A stretch of 64,000 nt of DNA, taken from the NCBI GenBank assembly GCA_949987705.1, contig OX465281.1, positions 188,405,112-188,469,111 of the forward strand, written 5' to 3'. The notes under the pieces were generated by a model. The model did not search any database and was not told where the DNA came from. It saw only the letters and a list, made by a program, of their open reading frames with translations. Both the position numbers and the translations under genes were made by a program. Source of the DNA: Thereva unica (taxonomy: Eukaryota; Arthropoda; Insecta; Diptera; Therevidae). Position 1 is the first letter of the stretch, and each line of letters opens with the position of its first letter. Shown here piece by piece: positions 19,220 to 29,264 of this stretch.

Positions 19220-21967
19220 TTATTTATTTTGTAATATCGACAACTTTCTTTTAGCTTGATATTCTTTAGTTGCGTTCATTTTTTCAGTCCACCATTGACA
19301 ATTTTTGCGTAATAATACCAATATCATATAGTCTAACAATTTATAATGATGCTCGTAACATGGATTATCATTAGAAAACCAGGAAGAAAATTTTGGAATC
19401 CCTTTTGTAGTTTCTATGCACTCATTTATAATTAGCTTTTTAATACCTTTTATTTCACAAGAGACTGTTGAAATTCGATCAAAAATTTTGATGTGTATTA
19501 AACACAAGTCAAAAAAGAATTCAGTTGGAGCATTCAAACTTCCAAAGTCTGATGATTTTGAATAATTTTTAAAGAATATAAATCTTTCTGACTCATATTC
19601 AAGATTGATTATTTCATCTGACCGCTTCATTTCATTAAGACAGAGGCTGCAATCGTTTGATGCAAAAAATTTCTTAATTACAAATCCCGCAAAATATCTT
19701 AATGAAGCATTTTTTAACACACAATCAGCATTTGAGTTTATATTACCAACGCAATCCAGTAAAATATCTTCGTGAATTACCAGGGGCTCCCCCACATCGT
19801 TTGAGGAAATAACTTCGCTTCTATAAGGCTCCGCAATTTCAGATTTTCCAGTTTCAGTTTCTTCATTTGATTCATTTTTTTCAAAAACTATGAAATCTTC
19901 ATTATCATGCTCGCAATTACTGAATTCTGAGTTCATTATTATTTTATTAGATAGAATTCTTCCAACAATATGGTTAAAGTCATAAAGGGAAGGATTTTTG
20001 TTATTTCCGCCTTTATATCTAATTAAGGAAAAGACATTTTCAACTACGTCACTATTAAATTTATAAGCCAGTAAGAACTCTTTATCCAAATAAGATTCAA
20101 AAATATGATCTGATAAACCTAAAATGCAATTGATTGCTTGTACTAAACCATCGAAACAATATATTTTTTTTGGGGTTTTTACCTCCACAGTTTGAAGATA
20201 TCTTTTCATATTTTCTAAATTTAATTTAATAAATCCTTCCTTTCTTACAGCCGATTTATAAATATTTTTATTAAAAGGTTGCTTACTGTTTAGCATATCA
20301 AATAAATTGTTCAATTTTTCGAAAAACTCAGCTGTAGGAAGTGCGTTTGGGGTAGCTTCATTACTAAATTGCCGCAAAGCATGAGTTGTTTTTATGGCAG
20401 AGCTGCAAGTATGGCTTAGTACTTGTACAGCGTAACTCACCTTCATTTTCTGCCAAGTATCAGGATAAATATGCTTTGCTGTAATTTTTGTGCACATTTT
20501 GGTAGTCTTTTTTTGTTCCAAATTATATAATTCTTTAACGACATTCCAACTAACTTCACCATCTTCACAAACAATGTTGTATTTCATGATTGTGTTGCGA
20601 ATAGATTTGAATAAGTGTGGGACGTCATGCATGGCAAAGATTTTTTGGCAATTATATTCAAAATATGGGGTGTCATAGGAAACTCCCAAACGTTTAAATA
20701 CACTGCGGTTATTCGAAGCCTGATCACACACAATTACCTTTACATTAAGACCAATATCACTGCAATAGTCAATATTTTCCTTAATTTTCGTTTCTAGAGC
20801 TTGTGCTTTAATCGAAGTATCTATCGAATAATAGCTTATAATAATCTTTGAATTTGTAAAAATACCTCTTATCATAAAAAGACAAACATGTTTGGCAATA
20901 TTTTTGCTTTTGATGTCTCCTAAATCAACGTAACCAATAATTTCGTCTTTGGAAGAATCATAAAGTAGTTCTCTTCTTATAGCCATTTCATCGAATATTA
21001 AAACTACTAATTTATCTTCGTCAGACCACTTTAAAATTATTTTACTTAAATACTCTTTCATATTACAATTAACTCCAGGAGAACAATTTTTAATTGGTAA
21101 CCACCGATATATTGAAGATATTGAAGGCAAGTTGAATGTCAAGGTTTTTCTCATAAATTGATATGAGCTGGGAGATTTATAATGTAAGTTTTGTGCCAAC
21201 ATTTTTGCATCATCCGACCATACCTTGGTCTTAGATTTTTTGCACAATAACATTTTTGCAAAAGTTTTTGATGACGAAGCAATATTCTCAACAGAATCAA
21301 TTAAAGCTGCCAGGGATTTGTTGACATTTTTCACAGGTTTCAATTTTTGTTTGTTTTTGTTTTTTATCTTTAAAAGAGAAAGTCTGGATTTACATAACCT
21401 TGACTTTTGCCTCAACTTAGCCTGCAATATTTTATTTTGTTTTTTTAAAATATTATTTTGATTCATATAATATTTCAAGTTTTTTTCAGCTTTTAAGCAA
21501 TTTGCACAAAAGGAAATCTCTTCCGTATTCTGAGTAAGTCCAATATGATAATTTGGTAAATCTTCTAATCTCAATTCATTGCTTATTTGTCGTTTGTACG
21601 ATTTACCGGAAAACAAAACAGGAATATGATCTGAATCGGAATCATCTATTGAATTGAAATTAGAAGTAGTTTGAGTTAAAGGAAACTGATTACCAAAAAC
21701 CTCTCCAAGATGTAGAGAGGGCACTGCATTTTTCTTAAGTTTTTTTTTCCCAATACAAACTTGTGGAAAGTGCTTCGAACATATATAAGGTTTTTTGGGT
21801 TTTGGGCCACAAGTTAAACCAACAACTTGTACCCATCTCTCAAATAAATCGCTTCCTTTAGTAGGAAAATTAAAAAAACTAGTATAAGGGGAATTTCTTT
21901 TTGTCGTGCGGCAAGAAGGAACTTCACAGCGCACTCCCCATTCTTTACGTCTTTTAACGGTTTCCAT
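19220..21967 (-). CDS. P-element/THAP9-type transposase, 915 aa
   Basis: ATG at 21967 opens a single uninterrupted frame. A complete THAP zinc domain occupies about residues 10-90: C14 and C19 (CEVPSC), the FNFP proline, ERWVQVVG, CSKHF for the C-x2-H pair, and AVPSLH in place of AVPTIF. A leucine-rich coiled coil (KNLKYYMNQNNILKKQNKIL) follows near residues 165-220. The RNase H-like catalytic core shows LVVLIFDEMAIRREL (first D), KVIVCDQASNNRSVF (second D), MHDVPHLFKSIRN, and VVENVFSLIRYKGGNNKNP (catalytic E region). The C-terminus has YFAGFVIKKF and a CSLC pair as in THAP9. Family knowledge: the protein binds the ends through THAP, uses GTP in fly P transposase, and excises the element. Drosophila P transposase needs intron removal, while this frame shows no need of splicing. 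All key residues I can identify are present, so activity is plausible but untested. Confidence 0.92.
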   Translation of the reverse strand: METVKRRKEWGVRCEVPSCRTTKRNSPYTSFFNFPTKGSDLFERWVQVVGLTCGPKPKKPYICSKHFPQVCIGKKKLKKNAVPSLHLGEVFGNQFPLTQTTSNFNSIDDSDSDHIPVLFSGKSYKRQISNELRLEDLPNYHIGLTQNTEEISFCANCLKAEKNLKYYMNQNNILKKQNKILQAKLRQKSRLCKSRLSLLKIKNKNKQKLKPVKNVNKSLAALIDSVENIASSSKTFAKMLLCKKSKTKVWSDDAKMLAQNLHYKSPSSYQFMRKTLTFNLPSISSIYRWLPIKNCSPGVNCNMKEYLSKIILKWSDEDKLVVLIFDEMAIRRELLYDSSKDEIIGYVDLGDIKSKNIAKHVCLFMIRGIFTNSKIIISYYSIDTSIKAQALETKIKENIDYCSDIGLNVKVIVCDQASNNRSVFKRLGVSYDTPYFEYNCQKIFAMHDVPHLFKSIRNTIMKYNIVCEDGEVSWNVVKELYNLEQKKTTKMCTKITAKHIYPDTWQKMKVSYAVQVLSHTCSSAIKTTHALRQFSNEATPNALPTAEFFEKLNNLFDMLNSKQPFNKNIYKSAVRKEGFIKLNLENMKRYLQTVEVKTPKKIYCFDGLVQAINCILGLSDHIFESYLDKEFLLAYKFNSDVVENVFSLIRYKGGNNKNPSLYDFNHIVGRILSNKIIMNSEFSNCEHDNEDFIVFEKNESNEETETGKSEIAEPYRSEVISSNDVGEPLVIHEDILLDCVGNINSNADCVLKNASLRYFAGFVIKKFFASNDCSLCLNEMKRSDEIINLEYESERFIFFKNYSKSSDFGSLNAPTEFFFDLCLIHIKIFDRISTVSCEIKGIKKLIINECIETTKGIPKFSSWFSNDNPCYEHHYKLLDYMILVLLRKNCQWWTEKMNATKEYQAKRKLSILQNK
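19223..19228 (-). terminator. AATAAA overlapping the last codons of the P-like transposase
   Basis: The final codons are CAA AAT AAA TAA, so a perfect polyadenylation signal spans the last two sense codons and abuts the stop. If used, the 3' UTR would be only some 15-25 nt. Inference from sequence. Confidence 0.45.
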
Positions 21968-22706
21968 ATTTATCCAAAATTAAATATAAGGAAAATACTT
22001 ACTTACTCAAATACTTAGTACTTACTCTCTCACAATTAAAAACAAAATTTACTTAATAAATACCTAATGAGGTGCTCGCATTACCTCATAAATAATAGCA
22101 ACACATACACTTTCATTCACTTTGATTAGTTATAATTATAGTTTAAGATAGTTTATTTAGAAAACTAGATTGTAATTATTGTATATACATAGATGTAAGT
22201 GAGTAGTCCTAATCAGGATAGTATATAACAGTATATAAGAATAGTACAAGAATCCCTACTGTAAATACGAGGGAATTTTGTATAGAAAGTAGTAACTGTT
22301 CAATACTCAACGACTACAGGGCGCCTAAAGGGTTTTAACTCTACGCTCTGTCGCTGCGCACAATATTTAAATAAATATATAATATTATCTTAACATAAGG
22401 TTTTATTTAAAGGAAAGTTGTGAACGATTATTACACTTAGCTCAAAATATATCTCGCAGTTATTAAAAAGTGAACTGTCACTGAAAATCGCAAAGAAGCA
22501 ATTCACTTAAAAATCCAAAATTCTAAAGAAAAATTTTGAAGAATCAAGTGTGCATCGGACAAAAAAAGTCCTATCATTATCCCACTACCCAAGCGCCATA
22601 AAATGCTCTCTTTCATTTCCACACCCCGGTTATTTCAGTGGAAGCCTGAAAAAACTACAAATTGAAATGTTTTCTTTCACACACAACTAGCCGCTGGCGC
22701 ATCTAT

Positions 22707-22887
22707 CAGATGCGTCCCAATACATTCCACCTTCCACAAAGCTTATAACCAATATCACAACCCCGTCAATTACTTCGTGATTTGAAGCTTCAGGCCGAGG
22801 TAAACTCAATGGGAGGTAAAGCAAATTTGGTTGGCGATTTCTTATATGGGTTGAGACTTCTTTATGCGTAAGCTTTGTTATTCTATG
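22707..22887 (-). repeat. Right 181-bp terminal inverted repeat of the P-like element
   Basis: Reverse complement of the left arm, ending ...TTATTCTATG at 22887 and followed directly by the CTACTAC target copy. Confidence 0.9.
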
Positions 22888-23413
22888 CTACTACATACAA
22901 TTAAAGAAGACAAAATTTCCTACGAACTAGCCAATTTTGAGTTGCTGATGAGTAGTTTCGGCGTCAAGTGCCAAACAGTGGCCTCAATTCCCAGATCCGG
23001 CAGATCGGAAATGAGTGCGGACTCGACACTTTGCGACTCTCAAATCCGCAGTCGCGGAGTTGTGAAATACGCGATGTCGGATTTTCTAAGGCGAATTTAT
23101 CGTTACAAATCCGCGGAATACTACGGCACTACTTTAGCCTATCGTTCTCAGCATGATCCTTATAAAAGCGATTCCTCAAAGGTGTTCGCCAGAGCCGGAA
23201 CCGTCTAGCCATCTAACTAGAAAAAAATTGTTTAGTAAATATGAAGCAAAATATTACATGAATTAATACCTTCGGTCGCCTCAGGCCGTCTTCCTCTTCT
23301 ATATCGAAATGATCGTCAATGTTGAAGCATGATACTTCACATTGCTGGCACAGTTTTGTCCTGCTTGCCTACAACCACACCGACCTCGGCAATCTGTCTT
23401 GCAAGATATAAGC

Positions 23414-23625
23414 TGAAGTAGGCTCTGCGGTAAGACCTATGGGGTGCGACAGCGAGGGAGGCCCAACCTTCGCTGGAACGATGGCGTGGACCAGGACGCT
23501 CAGAGTTTAGGGATGCCAAACTGGATGACATCGGCTCAGAATCGGGACCGGTGGAGAGAACAGTTGCGCGAGGCCAGGACCGGATCCCGGTTGTAGAGCC
23601 GTTAAAGAAGAAGAAGAAGAAGAAG
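23414..23625 (+). mobile_element. 3' tail of a family A LINE
   Basis: It starts TCTGCGGTAAGACCTATGGG, corresponding to the VLCGKTYGVRQRGRPN segment of the LINE at 9.8-11.6 kb, and ends GAGCCGTTAAAGAAGAAG plus further GAA units. It is severely 5'-truncated (about 210 bp). It sits between the PAP-like and Cys-rich blocks of the pseudogene. Confidence 0.85.
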
Positions 23626-23794
23626 GCTGTCGGGGGCCGGTGCTTTGAGTGTGGTCTTGGAACCAACCCATTTTTTGTCAACTTCCACCCCCACTGTTCT
23701 GGATCCAAGTTATTTCTGATATACCTACTGCTGCACCTGATGGCACACTCTGAAGGCGTGTTGATGAGTTGCAGCTTCACTGGGGGGTATGGAA

Positions 23795-25388
23795 TAGTGA
23801 TGAGCAAACGCAAGAACAAGACAAGACTAATCTAGTCTTGTTCTTGTCTTGTTCTTGTTCAGTCTGTCTTGTTCTTGTTCTTGCAAGCATAGCTAAGTCT
23901 TGTTCTTGTTCTTGCAAACATACCTAAGTTTTGTTCTTGTTCTTGTTCTTGCAAATATACCTAAGGCTTGTTCTTGTTCTTACTAAATGTGCAAGACCAA
24001 GACAAGGCAAGACAAAACTGCAAGGCCAAGGTATTTTCTCGCATGTTGTAGGTATTGTATGTTGATAACAAATCTTGCAACTTGATTTTGACCCACTTAC
24101 ATATAACCGAACAACTTAAAATTTTGCACATACGTGTAGTTCGCATGACAATACAATCTGACCATTTTGTAAAAAAATCAAGATGGCAGTTCCAAGATGG
24201 CAGCCGAAATTTGCAATTGGGCTCCCCGACCCCTTGACATGGGTATCAAATGAAAGGGTATAATAAGTAGCATACACTTTGCTATATGGGGTCATTCAAA
24301 ATCCAAAATGACCGCCAACACAAAATGGCGGATTACTTTTATTTTTGCAAGCCACTCGGTATGCGTATCGAATAAAAGGGTATGACAAGTAAAATACTAT
24401 TAGCTGTGCGGCGTCATTCAAAATGGCTTTTTTCTTTACAACGCCCTCGATATGGGTATCAAATGAGAGTGTATGACGAGTATAGTAAGCTTCATGACGT
24501 CATTTTAAACCATATTTAATCAGAATAGAACAGCGAGAAGCAATGTAATATAAATAGAATCAATGGTTAAAGACATAATTAATAGCACACCTGCTATGCA
24601 TACCAGTACAGCGAGTCCCTACCGCTATATCGTTTCCAAACGTGTATTTATACTGGAGAAGCTTGCTAGTACACTATACGTACTATTTTGAAGAAAAGTT
24701 TCACTATTTTATTGCTTTTGTTGATTGTTGCTTTTCTGGTAAACTTTGCTTCCATTCTGGGCGTTTCTCAGTATTATAGCTTTTCTCCTCAAGTGACCTA
24801 ATTTTCGAGGAAAAGCATATTAAAAAACATTAACTTTTGTAAAATCCCCACAATTGGAATTTCCGTATTCACGTTGTTTGTCCGTATCCGCTGTACAGAT
24901 ACCCACTTTTTGTAAATTATGTACTCCGAAAATACGCAAATGCGTTAGTGTCATAACTATTTAGCTACTGTCTCCATTCTTATCGACGGTGGCGTGTCAT
25001 ACTACTCGTAAAGGTAGGTTCACACGCAACGGACTATTTGTGAAAACTGTCTGGCGCAAGTGGATTTGTGCAAATAAACTGAGTGAAAATGATGAGTAGA
25101 AATCACCTCCATTAGTTATTACGCATTATTTTTATACTTATCTACTCGTTTTATTGTGTTACATTGATTTTGATGTTAGACTACCTTTTATGTTTTTTGT
25201 TTTTAATAGAATGAATTTAGGTGGAATTTTTGCAAGAATCTTGCAAGAAATCTTGCACTGGGTCTTGTTCTTGCCCAGTTAGTCTTGTTCTTGTTCTTGC
25301 AAGCACAACTAAGTCTTGTTCTTGTTCTTGCAAAATGTGCAAGAACAAGACAAGACTGCAAGAACAAGACCACTTTTGCTCATCACTA
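23795..25388. mobile_element. hAT element without transposase, 1594 bp, with TCTTG-repeat arms
   Basis: The termini are TAGTGATGAGCAAA (23795) and its near-perfect inverse TTTTGCTCATCACTA (25374-25388). GTATGGAA stands on both sides (23787-23794, 25389-25396), an 8-bp target duplication typical of hAT. Each end carries an array of TCTTGTTCTTGCAAG-type units (23812-23990 and 25235-25372) that also appear inverted. The middle (24225-24520) has three diverged units with GGGTATCAAATGAAAGGGTA, the same sequence as the tandem array at 38 kb. No transposase frame. Confidence 0.85.
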
Positions 25389-26349
25389 GTATGGAAGCCG
25401 TATTTTTAGAGAGGGTCTTTAGAAATTTAACTTTGCTTTGACTGAAGAACGTAGACGAAAAGTCGCAACCACTCATTGCGTGCAGGATGAGCATGTTATT
25501 GACAACATTCTTCTCTACTACATTTCCCGGATGGTAAAGGAACTGAGGAGCTTGAGGTATACATTAGGGGGAGTTGGGAGACCCATCATTATGGCCATAA
25601 GATCAACATTTTCCCCAACAATTGCGACAGTCTTGTAAGCCGAAGCCAAGGATTCTGGGTTCTGCATTCTTAGTTGCCTGCTTGGACGCGATTCTACTCT
25701 CACAGCATTATGACGCCAGCGTTTATCCTTGTTTTTCGCATTCGATAAGAAATTGTATTGTATCTCTACGGACTGTTTTTTTTTTTTTGGAAGACCTCTT
25801 CCGTCCGAGCACACATTAAATACAAAAGTCCCACTTTGATCGTACCTACATCGTACGTAATGAAGGCACAGCTCTACGTAACAAAAAACCTTCATTAATA
25901 ACATACACTGTCGTGCTGTTTAACAGTGTGGTGTCTGGAAGAGGTTTAAAAGCTTTGCACAAAGCAGATTTTGTGCCTTTTCGCATTCCACCCTCATCGA
26001 ACAAAGCTAGTGGATATGGCCAATTCGTATGTTAAGAAACCCTCCGGTTCTTCTTTTGGTTGTTTGGCGACCTTCCTTTGAAACAGAGTTGTGGGCTTAA
26101 TTTCCCCAACAACAGTTCCTTTGGTCCGCACCTCTGGACAAGTAGCAATTGATTTCATGTCCTCCCACAACCCCATTGCTAATTAATATTAGTTCTGAGG
26201 TATTGGGGAGTGACGGGTGTTGATGAAACCTTTCCAAAAATCTTTTTTGTACAATTGTTGTCAAGATTTTTTCTTACGACATCCACTGACCGCATGCTGA
26301 TCGGTCGTTCCAAAGTTACACCGCAGAAATCTTCAATCGCGTTTGTGAC

Positions 26350-27560
26350 ATGTTAAGGGGGAGGGGGGCGAACGGCAAACAAAACCTCGGGAGGTGGTGG
26401 CACCCGATTTTTAACTTCTGTCAAAACCCGAGAAAAGTCACTGCAGACGAAAACTTAGCAAACCTGTTAGCAAGTCGTAATCTCACCTCCACGCGGTGCC
26501 CTCTGGGATACTCTTTCGGAAGGAGCAAACGGCTGACGGGCGAATGGCGAACTCTTTGTGGCGCAACGCAGAGTTTTAAGTCGGTTGGGCTGAGGGTTAG
26601 CAACCCGCTCCCAGAAAAAAACACCATTGCTACGAATCGGCAAACAATGCCTCGGAACCGGATGGACAATACGATGACGACCTTTGCTTTTCAAACAAGG
26701 ATACGAATCGGATCGTGGAATGTGAGAACACTGCTTGCTGAGGGACAAAGTCCTCAACGAGATGAATCGATATAAAATCAAGATCATGGAACTTAGCGAG
26801 AGCAGAAACCCCGATGCCGGAACATATCTGCCCAAACGGTGAGTCTTTCTTATATTCTGGAAAAAATAAAACTGAAAACCGTAGGATTTTCGCTGGCGTA
26901 ATACTCACCAAAGTAGCCAGGTCCAGTCTCATTAGCTGGTCACCAGTTTATGAGAGTTTTAATACCGTGCGCCTGCGTACCAGACTAAGAATTGAAAATC
27001 AAGGCCTAAACCTAGTTACCAATAACAATGGTGTGCTTTACTTTGCTTTGACTTTGTAGTTTCCACCAACGCACGATAGGTGGAACTTACTTTTGCCACA
27101 AGAAGATACACAAAGAGACCTGAGAGCTTTAGGGGAGCATACACTGGAAGCGACCACCATTTGATAGTAGCAGCTATTCGCCTTAAAATCGCCGCAATCA
27201 GAAACGTCGAAAACGAGGCCATAAATCGTAGACGGTTTAACGTAGACCTTCTGCGGGAGAGCATTAAAAGTCGGGAGTTTGCTGGAAAACTGCAACACTT
27301 GCTGGGAATGCATTAAATCAGCAAACCGTTTCTGATGACACAAATATTGAAGAGCTGTGGAGTACAACAAAAGGGCAGCAGAAACAGCATGGGTTATGTC
27401 CAAAGACACATGTAACACTGGACACAACCGAGAAAAAAATAGAACGCAAGAGGGTCCTCAAAAATAACGTGAACTCTACAAGCTACCCGGAAAGACGTCA
27501 CCAACTTGAACAGGAATACTCCCAATTACACCGGGAGGTAAAGACCATCGTAACATCCTC
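26350..27560 (+). pseudogene. 5' part of an RTE-like LINE (endonuclease domain)
   Basis: A non-coding leader with GGCAAACAAAACCTCGGGAG (about 26372) is followed by RIRIGSWNVRTLLAEGQ at about 26701-26751, the start of an endonuclease domain (catalytic N in WNVRTL). Out-of-frame pieces then read LGLSESR-like text, GVILTKVARSSLISW, SPVYESFNTVRLRTRLRIEN, and further debris to about 27560. Several frameshifts. The RT is missing. Confidence 0.65.
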
Positions 27561-29264
27561 TTGCTATTGGGCCCTTTAAATACCTCCAAAATTAAATTAT
27601 AAAATGTTTAATGTAATTCGAGCTCACAGTATTTATCTACGACCTTACACAGGGCTGTCATCCATCCGGGTTTTCCCGGATTTATCCTAGTTTGTAGGGC
27701 GTCCGGAGACCGTCCGGGAGAGGTTTTATACACTCTTCGATCAATTGAACGATAAATAAATTAAAACAAATCTTAGTTAAAAATTTACCCGTAATCCGCA
27801 TCCAAGCAAATTTCGGCGTGGCAACAATGCTCTCGCTTTCTCTGAAAGTTCCAGTTACAATTCAATTATCAACCGTACACCGGTCCGAAAAGAAAAGAAG
27901 ACTTAATCCAGTCGTTCGAGGAGACCAAGTTTTTATTTATCAAACGACTCAATGTCGACCGATTTCCTTTCAGATCAAAATGACCAAGCAGGTGCCAATC
28001 GGTGTAGGAGTTATTAAGGTTTAACTAGTATCTAATTAAACTTTAAAAAAGGTGGTCTGCCAGGAATTTGGCAGACCTGTGTTTTCTAGTATAAAAATGT
28101 TCAAACTTTAATTTCGATATATGTAGGTTGAAAATCTTACTTGACAGGTCAATTGCGGTTCCAAAACAACAAAAAATTGGTCTACCAAGGCATTAGCGCC
28201 AGATTTGACCAGGCAGACCAAAATTTTTTTGTATACTCCGTAAGTACGAAATTTTTAGAGTAATTCGAAGCGCTTACTCGATAGGTCACGTTGCGGTCCC
28301 AAATATTTTCTGGAAAACGAGCATTACTTCTGGCTGGCACTCTGAGTTTAAATTCTTGACGTTGCTGATTGCCTTTTTATAATTTTTTTGTGTCGTTTGA
28401 GTTTGCAGATTCTTCTATTCTCCTCATTTCTTCTTTTCAATACTGCCTTTTTAACTTCCCACTATAAGTAAGTTATTGTTATCGGTCCGAACATCGAAAT
28501 CGAAATTTTCAACGTATTTTTATTTTTCAAGGTCCCAAGAGCATTTTAAGCAAAAATTTGGGAAGAAGTATGTGTGTGTGAGTATATATGTGGACATTTT
28601 TTCGCGCGAACCAAAAAGATAACGACTTCGTTGAGGTGTTGTTCGAAGCGTATTAACGGAAATATGATCTGAAAAGATTTTTATAAAATTTGGTCGAGCC
28701 CCTTATTGGTTTAAGCGACATAAGTGATTTTTGTACCTGCACGATATCGCCCGAACCACAAAAGATATCGACTTACTTGAGGTGCCGTTCGAAGCGTATT
28801 AACGACAATGTAAGAAAAGATTTTTATAATATTCGGTCGTGGTGGGAGTATTCTGCGTAGATTGCAGCCTGATTCAAAACATCTAATAGGGGTACAAAAA
28901 TACAGGGTAATATGTAAACCTCTACAAACAAAATTTCAAAACGTCCTAGCGGCTAAACCGTTACGATTCCCACCCATACACTTTTTTATTCGTCTATCCA
29001 AAACCTATCGACAGCCAGGCGTTTAGGCATTTTCACTGATACACCCTGTTGTTAAATCATAGACCTCGAAAGGAAGGAAAGAATGTCGTTTGCTGGATTT
29101 GCATACACGATATGATGTACCTACTACCCATAAAAGCTTCTTAGACGAAAACAGAATTTACTGAATCCAAAATTTGAACTATTAACTACATAGTCTACAT
29201 TCTTTTATTCCCATTTCAATGAATCTCAAATTACTTAATATTTTTTTTAAAAACAAAGTTTCAG
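27561..29264. other. No gene; repeat fragments
   Basis: Contains a perfect 9-bp stem hairpin GGTCTGCCA/TGGCAGACC at 28052-28075. A partial copy of the TTAA-element family lies at about 28451-28860, and a short repeat at 28905-29000 also occurs inverted at 61180-61250. No host exon was recognised before 29265. Confidence 0.45.
28451..28860. mobile_element. Partial copy of the TTAA-flanked tandem-repeat element
   Basis: Begins TTAACTTCCCACTATAAGTA and GTTATTGTTATCGGTCCG as in the copy at 43626. It then has two of the roughly 146-bp units (GCGAACC...AAAGATATCGAC...GAGGTG...TTCGAAGCGTATTAA). The right end is not recognisable. Confidence 0.6.

Larger units (their letters stand above)
18898..22887. 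mobile_element. P-superfamily DNA transposon, apparently intact, 3990 bp
   Basis: The ends are long inverted repeats (18898-19078 and 22707-22887, 181 bp each) beginning CATAGAATAACAAAGC. Canonical P element termini also start with CAT and have an AATAACA run. CTACTAC stands immediately outside both ends (18891-18897 and 22888-22894), a 7-bp target duplication; the P superfamily normally makes 8. The interior holds one 915-codon THAP transposase on - with no stop. The region 21968-22706 upstream of the ATG is AT-rich non-coding and must hold the promoter. Nothing in the element looks broken. If the micro-exon at 13424 is right it lies in intron 1 of the metallopeptidase gene, in antisense orientation. 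Confidence 0.9.
23265..26180 (-). pseudogene. Decayed gene of the conserved '..HAxSGCDTTS..' protein family, split by two insertions
   Basis: Reading on - from 26176, pieces appear in family order. EIKPTTLFQRKVAKQPKEEP and FLTYELAISTSFV correspond to the family block INPT.LFQR...LE..F.YELAP. AIVGENVDLMAIMMGLPTPP (about 25620-25560) matches VGEDVDLL. MLILHAMSGCDFSSTFFSQS (25494 on) matches HA.SGCDTTSAFF. After the hAT insertion, WGWKLTKNGLVPRPHSKHRP (from about 23715) is the EWGWK...L.P.....PAP block. After a LINE tail, a cysteine-rich end (ISCKTDCRGRCGCRQAGQNC, about 23408-23345) follows. The family is widespread in arthropods and other invertebrates; function unknown to me, and often repeat-associated. 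Multiple stops and frameshifts. Family recognition is from memory of conserved blocks. Confidence 0.65.

Noticed and set aside
23795..25388. CRISPR-like array because of TCTTG repeats
   Set aside because: Units are contiguous, without spacers of even length, and lie in a eukaryotic hAT element.
27818..28024. Plus-strand frame of 68 codons (MATMLSLSLKVPVTIQ...)
   Set aside because: No domain, no splice context and no second copy; probably chance.
28052..28075. Perfect hairpin GGTCTGCCA/TGGCAGACC looking like a terminator
   Set aside because: A eukaryotic intronic or intergenic context gives no reason for an intrinsic terminator; probably repeat debris.
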